A stretch of DNA of 64,000 nucleotides from contig NZ_JAUOQH010000016.1 in NCBI RefSeq assembly GCF_030547075.1, positions 1 through 64,000 of the forward strand, given 5' to 3'. Each line of letters opens with the position of its first letter. Position 1 is the first letter of the stretch. The position numbers and the translations under genes were made by a program. This DNA comes from Alteromonas sp. 1_MG-2023 (GTDB lineage: Bacteria; Pseudomonadota; Gammaproteobacteria; Enterobacterales; Alteromonadaceae). Positions 15,978 through 24,861 of this stretch are shown here, in pieces. The notes beneath the pieces were generated by a model. The model was not told the DNA's origin. It saw nothing but the letters and a program-made list of their open reading frames with translations, and ran no database searches.

Positions 15978-18959
15978 TTAGAAGGTGTAGCGCGCACCGA
16001 AGGTGTAGCGAGGACCATATTGGCGAGCAAATAAGAACTGCTCTTCAAAACGTCCGTAACCTTGTTCAGTTTCATCGTTAATGTTCACACCTTCAAGGAA
16101 AACGGTGAGGTTTTCATTCACATCGTAGTTCACGCTAGCATCAACTTGCCCATAAGTATCGAACTGGGTTGCTGGGTTATCTGCAGACCCTTGCGCTTGG
16201 CCAATTCCCACAACGTAGTCAGAACGCCATGCATAAGTCACCTTCACAGATAAGCCTTCTTTTTCGTAAAATACTTGGAAGTTAGCTGAGTCACTAATAC
16301 CCACAAGCGGGTTTTGCTCAGAGCTTAAATCGTAAGGGTCATATTTTACATCGCCATCGACCAAGGTGGCGTTTGCACCTACACCAAAGCCAGTGTCACC
16401 GAAGGTATGTTGAACTGCCAGCTCAATACCTTCAACTGTGCGCGTATCGCTTAGATTACGAGGCTTAGTCACACGCCATGTAATTAAAGGATCATCAGCG
16501 TTAGGGGTTACTACGCCATCAGCATCGGCATAGCCGTTGTCTACAAAATATCCATAGATGGCGCTATCAGTCGCTTGTACGCCAGCAGCTTCCAAAGCAG
16601 ATACCGCTTCGTTCCAACGTGGGCCTTGGTAAATATCATTCAAGCCGTCGAAGGTTTCTTCAGATGCTGAATAATCAATATAGTTTTTAACTGACTTCCT
16701 GAATAAACCGACAGACGCGTAACTCGCTTCGTCGTAGTACCATTCAAAAGAAAGGTCTAAGTTAGTTGATTCATATGGCAACAAACTTGTGTTGCCTTCG
16801 GAAACAGTACGAGCACCAATTTTAGGGCTTCCACTGAACGAGCGGCCACCTTGTAGTAAACCAATAGGCGCACGAGTAATAGACTTACCCCAAGAGAAAC
16901 GGGCAACTACGTCGTCGGTCACGTCTACTTTTATATCTAACATTGGTAACAGTACGTCGTACTCACCGGTGAAGTCTTGAAGCTGCAAGTCAGCTTCAAA
17001 CTGGGTTATCCACTCTGATGCCGCTACCCAATTGATCTGTGTTGGTACGCGAACTTCGGCGGCACTGGGTACTTCCGTCTCTTCATAACGTAGGCCAGCG
17101 TTTACCTGAACATAGTAATCGCTAAGTTCGAATTCCCACTCAGTTTGTACATAAATAGCGTCGGTGGTTTCTTCAACATTACTCACTGACGGATCGCCAC
17201 TAAAATAAGGGTCAATCGAGTAAGCATTGCTTTCACCTACCACGTCAGCGGTAAGGTAAGCGAGTTGACGAGCAATAGCTTCATCAAAGTCAAAGGTGTA
17301 ATAGTACCCGGGGTTCATGTCCGCGCCGCCGCCAGAGAATGCATCTAAGAAGCCACTGGTGTCGTTTCTGACGAACATGTCGTCTGGAAAAATTTCAGTG
17401 AAAGAAGGGTTAAAACCCGGTCCGCCACGTAAGCCACTCCATGCCGTAAACCCTGTTAGGGTTTGCTCGGTACGTGCAATACCGAAATCAATTTTTACCA
17501 ATGGAATATCAAAGGTTGAGTTGAACCATGTTCCATCTAATTGAAGCTGCTCAATGTCAGAGCGACCTGGAGAATAAATAAATTGGCTGAAGTTAGAATC
17601 AATTTCACCTGGGTTAATTTCGTTGGTGCCGTTATTCCAGTTAACGTAAACCTGTGGAATTTCGCCCTCACGGTAATCATATACCTTAGAAATAAGCTGA
17701 TCAGACCCCAAAATAACTTGGCCTGAGCTACCTAGCCCTTCATCATAGCCATTATCTGTTTCATTGTACGAGTCGTGGTAATCAAGGGTGAAAAACCAGT
17801 CGTCATTTAATTCCCAGTCTAAATTTATACCCAGAGAGCGAGCATCTACCCGTGTGGTATTTCTGCTTGCGGTAAATGATGCATCGTCGCCGCTAATATC
17901 AGCATAAACCGCAGTGCCGTTCTCATCTAGTTCGTAGGCGTTTATGTTGGCGCCAAAGTTATTCCATATACCCCACCCAACTGTATTTGTGCCAGTAGTA
18001 GCGCGGGTGGCGGTGTAATCAACGGTAGCAGTGAAATTATCGACAGGGCGGAATTGAAAGGTAACTTGACCATTTGAGCGTTCGCGCTGCACATCATTAA
18101 TGCTGTAATTCATGTCTTTTGCAAAGAATGCAGCATCAGTGATATTGGTACGATTATCTACAACGTTAGCAGCATCCAAATCTGGAAGGTCTGCGTTTTC
18201 TTGCAAAACCCAACCTTGTACGCTGGCGGCTTGTTGTTGGAAATCGCGCTCTTGATGAGAAAAAGACACCCCAAAACCAAACATATCGTCAACGAAAGTG
18301 TTGCTGTAAACACCAGCAATTTCTGGTGTTACATCATCGCCTTCAACATTAGAGGTATCGTAAATGCCTTTTGCAGAAAACGAAGCTTGTTGACCAGGGC
18401 GAGAAAGAGGCTTCATGGTAATGATATTTACTGTCGCACCTAATCCACCACTTGGGTTTTCCGCACGGGCTGTTTTGTGTAACTCAAGAGTACTAACCCC
18501 TTCAGAAGACAAATTCTCTAGGTTAAATGAACGGGTAAAACCTGTACCTGGCATTTGACGACCGTTAAGTGTCACCAAGTTAAATTCTGGGCCAAAACCA
18601 CGCACTGTAATTTGGCTACCTTCACCGTTAGAACGACTGATAGTCACACCGGTAATACGCTGTAACGATTCTGCTAAGTTGGTATCAGGAAACTTCCCTA
18701 GTTCTTCTGCCGATATAGCATCTACAACACCGCTTGAGCTGCGCTTTAAATCCATTGAACGAATCATACTACCGCGAATACCGCTAACTTGAATAACTTC
18801 AACTTCACTCGGTACGCTGTTGTCTGAGGCAGCCGTTTCTGATGTTTGAGTTTCTGGTCTTTCTACTTCTTGCGCATAAGTGGAAAATGCCAAAGTTGAA
18901 CCCAACAATAAAGCCATTGATGTGGCGAGCTGGGTCTTTTTAAACGTTGTATTTTTCAT
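15978..18959 (-). CDS. TonB-dependent receptor, Xanthomonas/Caulobacter type
   Basis: This 993-residue receptor carries the signature of the large TonB receptors common in Xanthomonas, Caulobacter and Alteromonadales: GIRGSMIRSMDLKR, SSGVVDAISAEELGKFPDTNLAESLQRITGV, SRSNGEGSQITVRGFGPEFNLVTLNGRQMPG. It has a signal peptide ending in TYA and ends with YTFGARYTF, a normal barrel end. Such receptors generally import oligosaccharides. It lies 66 bases downstream of the GH16 glucanase gene in the same direction, so it probably imports beta-glucan fragments released by that enzyme. An intergenic hairpin separates the two. Confidence 0.9.
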   Translation of the reverse strand: MKNTTFKKTQLATSMALLLGSTLAFSTYAQEVERPETQTSETAASDNSVPSEVEVIQVSGIRGSMIRSMDLKRSSSGVVDAISAEELGKFPDTNLAESLQRITGVTISRSNGEGSQITVRGFGPEFNLVTLNGRQMPGTGFTRSFNLENLSSEGVSTLELHKTARAENPSGGLGATVNIITMKPLSRPGQQASFSAKGIYDTSNVEGDDVTPEIAGVYSNTFVDDMFGFGVSFSHQERDFQQQAASVQGWVLQENADLPDLDAANVVDNRTNITDAAFFAKDMNYSINDVQRERSNGQVTFQFRPVDNFTATVDYTATRATTGTNTVGWGIWNNFGANINAYELDENGTAVYADISGDDASFTASRNTTRVDARSLGINLDWELNDDWFFTLDYHDSYNETDNGYDEGLGSSGQVILGSDQLISKVYDYREGEIPQVYVNWNNGTNEINPGEIDSNFSQFIYSPGRSDIEQLQLDGTWFNSTFDIPLVKIDFGIARTEQTLTGFTAWSGLRGGPGFNPSFTEIFPDDMFVRNDTSGFLDAFSGGGADMNPGYYYTFDFDEAIARQLAYLTADVVGESNAYSIDPYFSGDPSVSNVEETTDAIYVQTEWEFELSDYYVQVNAGLRYEETEVPSAAEVRVPTQINWVAASEWITQFEADLQLQDFTGEYDVLLPMLDIKVDVTDDVVARFSWGKSITRAPIGLLQGGRSFSGSPKIGARTVSEGNTSLLPYESTNLDLSFEWYYDEASYASVGLFRKSVKNYIDYSASEETFDGLNDIYQGPRWNEAVSALEAAGVQATDSAIYGYFVDNGYADADGVVTPNADDPLITWRVTKPRNLSDTRTVEGIELAVQHTFGDTGFGVGANATLVDGDVKYDPYDLSSEQNPLVGISDSANFQVFYEKEGLSVKVTYAWRSDYVVGIGQAQGSADNPATQFDTYGQVDASVNYDVNENLTVFLEGVNINDETEQGYGRFEEQFLFARQYGPRYTFGARYTF

Positions 18960-18991
18960 AATTGACCTACTAAGTCTTTATCAATTTATTG

Positions 18992-19017
18992 CTGCCGCTT
19001 GAGTGTGCATGCGGCAG
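18992..19017 (-). other. Intercistronic hairpin, GH16 to receptor
   Basis: CTGCCGC and GCGGCAG form a 7-bp stem with a 12-base loop in the short gap between GH16 and the receptor. It has no T-run, so it more likely sets relative mRNA levels than ends transcription. Confidence 0.45.
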
Positions 19018-19025
19018 AAGCTTTG

Positions 19026-21698
19026 TTATTGCGCTGCAATTTCAGCATTATCTACACGGTATACGGCACCTTCACCTTGTCCCCATGCTGGGAATATCAT
19101 CACAACATCGATAGCGCTTATGTCTAAGCCTGCGTCATACAATGTTTGAAGTGGGAAGGTATAGGTTTGCCATTCGCCAGTGACTGGATCATCACCTTCG
19201 AGGCTATCTGAAATTGGAAGCTCCACGGCACTTGATGTATCGCCAGACTCAATTTTAAATAACCAAGGGGCTGAAGCATCGTTAGGCGCCGAGCTTACTT
19301 TCATTTCAAAACGCACTACGCCTGTTGAAAGTAATGAATAGGCATCAAAGTACACATCGTCGTCGGCAAGAAAGCCCATCACAGTAGGTGTTGCGCCAAT
19401 GCGGAATTCAGCTACTGTGCCGTGGTCGGCATCATCCACTTCTTCTGTAGGCGTAGAACCGCCACAGCAGTCCCAAATTGACCATTGATCAGCCGCTGTA
19501 TCAGCGAATATAGTTAGTTCGGTTGCAGCAGATGTATCACCATCTGGGTGATAAAATTTCACGTTATCTAAGCGATAAACTGCCCCTTCACCTGCGCCCC
19601 ACGCTGGGAATACCATAATGACATCAATGGCGCTTAGGTCTAGGCCAGCAGCTTGTAAGTCAGCAATAGGGAAGGTATAAGTTTGCCATTCACCGGCAGC
19701 GGGCACTTGTCCTTCAACGCTATCAGAGATAGGTAACTCAACCGCAGTGGCACCGTCACTAGACTCAATCTTAAAAAACCATTCTGCACTGGCGTTATTT
19801 GGCATGCTAACTACGCGCATATCAAATTGTAATAATCCGCCATCGGCCAACGCTGAAGCATCAAACGGCGTATCGCCACCACCTGACGCTGAACGAGTGT
19901 TAAAGCCCATCACAGTAGGTTCTGCGCCAATACGAAACTCGGCAGTTAAACCATGTTCTTCATTGTCGATTTCTTCTGTAGGAGTTGAACCGCCGCAGCA
20001 ATCCCACATTGGCCAGTCAGGGTTCATTTCATCTTCGAATATCACCAATTCTGGGTAGGCAGACTCTTGCGAAATTTCAACATTTGCTAAACGATAAACG
20101 GCGCCATCGCCTGCACCCCAGTCGGGGAATACCATAATTACGTCAATAGCACTGGTATCTAGACCTGCATCAGCTAGTGCACTTAAAGGAAACTCATATG
20201 ACTCCCATACGCCTTGCTCAGGTGTATCGCCAGCCGTTTCATTAGGACCTACATAGCCATCGGCTAGTGGTAATGTAGCTGCGGTAGTACCTTCGCTACT
20301 TTCTATCTTAAACGACCAATTCGCGGCAGTATCGTTAGGTGCTGACATCATCTTCAAATCGAATTTTACGCTACCGTTTTCTTCCATAGGTGAGGCGTCG
20401 AAGGGGGATGCTTGACCTACTGGGTCAGTAATAAATAGCTCGCGGCTAATAAAACCCATCACCGTAGGTTCTGCACCAAAGCTGAATTCATATACCTGAC
20501 CTTCAGCGCTATCTTCTACTAACACTGGTGTTGAACCACCGCAGCAGTCCCATGCTGGCCAATTAGGGTTGGTGGTGCCGTCAAAAATAGTGAGATCTTC
20601 TGCAATGCCTGTTGAAGGCGGCGAAGGAATAGGGGCCGCACCTTCTACCAATGCATCGTCTAGTGAGTCGTAGCCCGGACGAACGGTTTCACATCCTGCG
20701 CCTGTATCTGGGTTTGATGCGCATTCGTAAACCCGAACATAGTCGATATCAAAACTTTGGCCATTTTCAAATGCACTGGCATCAATGCCCGTTTCGTTTA
20801 CCGCTTCAGGCCACTCTCCACCTACCGCAAGGTTTAAGATTAGGTAGAACTCTTGATCGTATGGTGCGTTGTCCCAATGAGTGACTAGCTCGCCAGTACC
20901 TTGCTCGAAGTACTCGGTATACCAACCACGATGTGACAAGCCCGTAGCTTCGCCATTACTGTTGTAACGCACTTCAGAACGACGCTGAGTGGCATACAAG
21001 TAATCGTCCATATACCAACGAATTTCACCTTCTTGCCATTCTATCGCGTAGGTATGAAAGTCATCTGCTGGGTTTGCGCCATCAGGCAGTGAATAGGCTT
21101 GTCCTGAGCTATCGTTGTTTGGCCATTCCTGACCGTAATGCAAGGTGCCGTAGATATGCGCTTCAGGATTGCCATCTGCATCGGCAGCTTTAAGGTTAAC
21201 CGCTTCAAAAATATCGATTTCACCTGAACGGGGCCAGCCACCATACACTTCGTCGGTAGGCATCATCCAAAATGCTGGCCAACTGCCTTGACCCGAAGGC
21301 ATCTTAGCGCGCATTTCAATGCGGCCATATTTAAAGTCTGCTTTGTAACGAGTAATTAAGCGGGCTGAGGTATAAGGTTTTTGTGAACCCTCTTCAGCAG
21401 GTAATGCAACAATGCTTAATGCACCATCACTCACGAAGGCGTTTTCGTCGCTATCGGTATAGCACTGGGCCTCATTGTTACCACCGCCATCGCAGTTAAC
21501 TTCGTGTGTCCAGTTATTATCATCAATAGAAGCGTCTTCAAACTCGTCGCTCCATACTAGTTCCCAGCCTGTAGTGGGAACACTAGTGTCAACCGCATCT
21601 ATATTTGTTGAAGTGGTTGCGCCGCCGCCACAGCCAACCAATGTTGTGACCGCTAACGCGGCTGCAATCCGAGAAAGTTGAGTTACTTTTATAGTCAT
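19026..21698 (-). CDS. GH16 beta-glucanase lipoprotein with three repeated modules
   Basis: The preferred start at 21698 gives 890 residues with a lipobox (LVGC, Cys 23), so the enzyme is probably anchored to the outer membrane. The GH16 domain (about 40-330) has the catalytic motif EIDIFE (Glu160, Asp162, Glu165), as in laminarinases. Three copies of a roughly 165-residue module follow, each opening with WDCCGGSTP and containing GAEPTVMGF or GATPTVMGF and a closing FPxWGxGxGAVYR. They are probably carbohydrate-binding beta-sandwiches. Two LacI-type operators lie 68-116 bases upstream. The likely role is endo-cleavage of beta-1,3-glucan for the downstream receptor; lichenan is an alternative. 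Confidence 0.9.
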   Translation of the reverse strand: MTIKVTQLSRIAAALAVTTLVGCGGGATTSTNIDAVDTSVPTTGWELVWSDEFEDASIDDNNWTHEVNCDGGGNNEAQCYTDSDENAFVSDGALSIVALPAEEGSQKPYTSARLITRYKADFKYGRIEMRAKMPSGQGSWPAFWMMPTDEVYGGWPRSGEIDIFEAVNLKAADADGNPEAHIYGTLHYGQEWPNNDSSGQAYSLPDGANPADDFHTYAIEWQEGEIRWYMDDYLYATQRRSEVRYNSNGEATGLSHRGWYTEYFEQGTGELVTHWDNAPYDQEFYLILNLAVGGEWPEAVNETGIDASAFENGQSFDIDYVRVYECASNPDTGAGCETVRPGYDSLDDALVEGAAPIPSPPSTGIAEDLTIFDGTTNPNWPAWDCCGGSTPVLVEDSAEGQVYEFSFGAEPTVMGFISRELFITDPVGQASPFDASPMEENGSVKFDLKMMSAPNDTAANWSFKIESSEGTTAATLPLADGYVGPNETAGDTPEQGVWESYEFPLSALADAGLDTSAIDVIMVFPDWGAGDGAVYRLANVEISQESAYPELVIFEDEMNPDWPMWDCCGGSTPTEEIDNEEHGLTAEFRIGAEPTVMGFNTRSASGGGDTPFDASALADGGLLQFDMRVVSMPNNASAEWFFKIESSDGATAVELPISDSVEGQVPAAGEWQTYTFPIADLQAAGLDLSAIDVIMVFPAWGAGEGAVYRLDNVKFYHPDGDTSAATELTIFADTAADQWSIWDCCGGSTPTEEVDDADHGTVAEFRIGATPTVMGFLADDDVYFDAYSLLSTGVVRFEMKVSSAPNDASAPWLFKIESGDTSSAVELPISDSLEGDDPVTGEWQTYTFPLQTLYDAGLDISAIDVVMIFPAWGQGEGAVYRVDNAEIAAQ

Positions 21699-21765
21699 TA
21701 TCTTCAGCCCTAGTACCAAGTAAATGGTTATCTAAAACGCCGCATCAGCCACGTTATGTTATTTT

Positions 21766-21779
21766 TGTAAGCGCTTTCA
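21766..21779. promoter_or_regulatory. LacI-type operator, GH16 site A
   Basis: TGTAAGCGCTTTCA is a near-perfect LacI-family palindrome with the central GCGC. It is the exact reverse complement of site B, 35 bp away, so the pair is itself inverted and could support looping. Confidence 0.75.
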
Positions 21780-21800
21780 TTTGGGGTTGTAATTGCTTTT

Positions 21801-21814
21801 TGAAAGCGCTTACA
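21801..21814. promoter_or_regulatory. LacI-type operator, GH16 site B
   Basis: TGAAAGCGCTTACA, identical to the site upstream of GH1 at 48350-48363. Sharing the site links GH16 to the LacI regulator encoded at 51457-52458. Confidence 0.75.
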
Positions 21815-22129
21815 TAATATTAATGCACGTTAACAGAAAGATCAATAATGCATTTCACCATTTTTAACATTTAATTTACCTTTGCGGGTAGGGTTTAAAA
21901 GTGAGGTTATTTTAAAGTACATGATTTAATTAAGATTTATATTTATCGTCTTGGTTTCTATAAATGTAAATATACAAAAAATTAACTTTATACTTTAGTA
22001 TTAAGAGTAAATTGTAAATGGCACCTTGAGCTAGAATTCAGATAAATTAAGGCCACTTAAGAATACTCATGGCTTTTTATTTAGGTATAGAGGTATGCTG
22101 AATATTGATTAATTTCATAGAGAACCAGC

Positions 22130-23092
22130 ATGCATCATCATCATTCTCATGGGCATTCTCAAGATCATGGGCACGGGCATAGCCATGCAGAAACCGACAG
22201 TAGCCGTATAGGCTGGGCGTTCTGGTTAAACTTCTGCTTCACCATTATTGAATTTATTGGCGGGTGGTTAACAAACAGTGTTGCCATTATGGCTGATGCA
22301 GTACACGACCTAGGTGATACCTTATCGATAGGTCTTGCATGGTACTTAAGTAAACTGGGTCATAAATCGGCAACCGACAAATACTCGTATGGCTTTAAGC
22401 GGCTAAGTTTGCTGGGCGCTATGATTAATGGGCTAATTCTTGTTGTAGGCTCAGCGTGGGTTTTATCTGAAGCTATTCCTCGATTGGCTAACCCTGAAAT
22501 GCCTATGACAGAGGGTATGATTGGCTTGGCAATAATGGGCATTTTCGTTAATGGGTTTGCGGCTTATAAGTTAAGTGGCGGCCATTCAATGAATGAAAAA
22601 GTGCTCAACTGGCACCTTATTGAAGATACTATGGGCTGGGTGGCAGTGCTCATTGTGGCTATTGTTTTACATTTTGTAGAATGGCCTATTCTTGACCCAA
22701 TCCTCTCTATTCTGTTTACGCTATTTATCTTGTTCAACGTGTTGCGATACGTAGTGCAAACCATGAAGTTGTTTTTACAGGGTTCGCCTGATGATATTCA
22801 GAAGAAAGACATCACTGATAGCCTGTTAGCCATGGAGCATGTAGAAGAATTACACCATGTACATTTTTGGTCCCTTGATGGGGAGCTGAACGTGCTAACA
22901 GCGCATGTAGTCATAGATTGCAGTATTGATAACGCAAAACTGAGGGCGTTAAAGCAAGATGTATCAGACAGGCTAGCGCCGTTTAACTTGGCCCACACTA
23001 CTATCGAATTTGAATTACCTGGTGAGCCCTGTCGAGATGACAGTGACAACTTACATGTTCACCCGCATCACCATGAACATGTTCATCTTTAA
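22130..23092 (+). CDS. CDF cation efflux transporter (ZitB/CzcD type)
   Basis: The 320-residue inner-membrane protein has a His-rich N-terminus (MHHHHSHGHS and more) and a His-rich end (HVHPHHHEHVHL), six membrane segments, and the zinc-site motifs NSVAIMADAVHDLGDT in helix 2 and HLIEDTMGWVAV in helix 5 (His and Asp pairs). These are hallmarks of cation diffusion facilitators that exchange Zn2+ (or Co2+, Cd2+) for protons. The C-terminal domain with VEELHHVHFWSLDGELN is the usual cytosolic metal-sensing fold. It is a single gene, convergent with the symporter gene. Confidence 0.93.
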   Translation: MHHHHSHGHSQDHGHGHSHAETDSSRIGWAFWLNFCFTIIEFIGGWLTNSVAIMADAVHDLGDTLSIGLAWYLSKLGHKSATDKYSYGFKRLSLLGAMINGLILVVGSAWVLSEAIPRLANPEMPMTEGMIGLAIMGIFVNGFAAYKLSGGHSMNEKVLNWHLIEDTMGWVAVLIVAIVLHFVEWPILDPILSILFTLFILFNVLRYVVQTMKLFLQGSPDDIQKKDITDSLLAMEHVEELHHVHFWSLDGELNVLTAHVVIDCSIDNAKLRALKQDVSDRLAPFNLAHTTIEFELPGEPCRDDSDNLHVHPHHHEHVHL

Positions 23093-23094
23093 TA

Positions 23095-23116
23095 AAAAAG
23101 GCGGCCAAGGCCGCCT
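23095..23116 (-). terminator. Terminator of GH31-symporter operon
   Basis: AGGCGGC and GCCGCCT with a 4-base loop. On the minus strand it runs into a T tract, so it is an intrinsic terminator for the symporter transcript. Confidence 0.8.
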
Positions 23117-23123
23117 GTTCGTA

Positions 23124-24845
23124 TTATTGATGTGCTAAGCGCTTTAATCCTAATTCGTATCTGGTACGCCACCATTTTAGACTTATACCGATGGCGATAA
23201 AACACGTGCTCCACAGGCCAACCAAGGAAGGAATAAACGCGTTACTAATGCCGCCCACAAAACCTACCGGTGAGAACATAAGGTACAAAGTCACAATTAA
23301 ACCAACCAGTACAATCGCGCAAGGAATAGCATAACACCACGGTGTCATATCTACCTCTGCTTTAGGTACAAAGCGCCATGGCTTTGCCATAGGGTAGAAG
23401 TAACCAATGGCCAGCATAATGCCAAGTTCAATGGCAAACAATATGGCGTAGATATGGATAAAGTTAATCTCTACTTGCCACACAAATTTCAGCAAGGCAT
23501 ACGCTATTACGTGAAAGATAATCGCGACCTTTGCCGCAAGGGCAGGCACGTTTTTAGTAAATAAACCCACCAATACAATGGTAATAACAGGAATGTTATA
23601 AAACCCGGTAAAGATACGAATAATCTGCCACAATCCTTCCGGTGCCAGCATTAATAACGGCGCAGTAATGAACGACACCACCGCAATAACTAAACTGGTA
23701 ATTTTGGCTACGCGAATTAGCTGAGAATCACTCACCTTATCTTTCTTAAAAGGTTTATACACATCTAAACAAAATAGCGTGGCCGCACTATTTAATAACG
23801 AGTTGAACGAGCTAAATACCGCACCTAACAACACGGCTAAGAAGAAGCCTGATAAGTATTGCGGTAGCACCTCTTTTACTAAGTGTGGATAAGCTAAGTC
23901 GATAGTTTGCAGGTTTTCATTTTGATACAGGTGATAAGCAATTACCCCAGGTAACATCATCATAAAGGGCACGAGTACTTTAAAGTACCCCGAAAACAAC
24001 ACGCCCTTTTGACCTTCAATTAAGTTCTTAGCACCTAACGTACGTTGAATAACGTATTGGTTGGTACCCCAATAAAACAGGTTGGCCAATATCATACCGG
24101 TAAAAATAGTACCGAAGGGCACGGGATCATCAGCGCCCCCTATGGCATTAAGCTTTTCAGTTTCGGTGGTAGCGATAGTGGTCAAGCCGGCCGCAAAGCT
24201 GCCATCACCAAGTGCAATTAAGCCTAAGATAGGTACCAATAACCCAACAATAAGAAGCCCTACACCGTTAATGGTGTCTGACACTGCTACCGCTTTTAAA
24301 CCGCCAAATATGGCGTACAAGGCACCGATACTGCCTACCATTACAATGGTAACAATAAGGCTGGCTTCATAACTTAAGTTCAATAACCCGGGAACATCGA
24401 ATAACCGAAGTACCGCAATAGAGCCTGAGTAGAGCACCGAAGGAATAGTAATTAAGGTGTAACCCACCATAAATAGCACTACCGTCATTCTTCTTACGTT
24501 GTCATCAAAACGGTCACGTAAAAACTCGGGTAAGGTAGAAAAAGCGCCCGCTAAATAGCGGGGCAAAAATATCAGCGCCATGATAATGGTAGAAATACCC
24601 GCGGTAACTTCCCATGCCATAGCACTTAAATTGTACCCAAAGGCAGAGCCATTAAGCCCAATGAGTTGCTCTGCCGAGAGGTTAGTCAGGATCATAGAGC
24701 CTGCAATGAAGGTGCCGGTTAACCCCCGACCTGCTAAGAAGTAGCCGTCTTGTGTATTTACTTCGCCTTTCGTTTTCATGTACGAAATAATGGCGACCAC
24801 GGCCATAAAGGCCATACAGGTCAGTAAGGTAAGCGTCACATTCAT
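23124..24845 (-). CDS. Sodium:solute symporter (SSS/SGLT family)
   Basis: The 573-residue protein has about 14 hydrophobic segments and SSS-family features: GYFLAGRGLTGTFIAGSMILTNLSAEQLIGLNGSAFGYN near the N-terminus and GALYAIFGGLKAVAVSDTINGVGLL in the middle, the latter a family signature. Members couple sodium entry to uptake of sugars, organic acids and other solutes. It follows the GH31 gene by 16 bases and shares its promoter and operator. It is the likely inner-membrane importer of the glycoside substrate. A sulfonated sugar such as sulfoquinovose is inferred from the neighbourhood, not from the protein itself. Confidence 0.9.
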   Translation of the reverse strand: MNVTLTLLTCMAFMAVVAIISYMKTKGEVNTQDGYFLAGRGLTGTFIAGSMILTNLSAEQLIGLNGSAFGYNLSAMAWEVTAGISTIIMALIFLPRYLAGAFSTLPEFLRDRFDDNVRRMTVVLFMVGYTLITIPSVLYSGSIAVLRLFDVPGLLNLSYEASLIVTIVMVGSIGALYAIFGGLKAVAVSDTINGVGLLIVGLLVPILGLIALGDGSFAAGLTTIATTETEKLNAIGGADDPVPFGTIFTGMILANLFYWGTNQYVIQRTLGAKNLIEGQKGVLFSGYFKVLVPFMMMLPGVIAYHLYQNENLQTIDLAYPHLVKEVLPQYLSGFFLAVLLGAVFSSFNSLLNSAATLFCLDVYKPFKKDKVSDSQLIRVAKITSLVIAVVSFITAPLLMLAPEGLWQIIRIFTGFYNIPVITIVLVGLFTKNVPALAAKVAIIFHVIAYALLKFVWQVEINFIHIYAILFAIELGIMLAIGYFYPMAKPWRFVPKAEVDMTPWCYAIPCAIVLVGLIVTLYLMFSPVGFVGGISNAFIPSLVGLWSTCFIAIGISLKWWRTRYELGLKRLAHQ

Positions 24846-24861
24846 GCTAATACTCCGACGA

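Larger units (their letters stand above)
21699..22129. other. Intergenic region, GH16 and CDF exporter
   Basis: No gene is seen. It contains the two LacI-type operators for GH16 and an AT-rich stretch that should hold the promoter of the divergent cation exporter. Confidence 0.5.
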
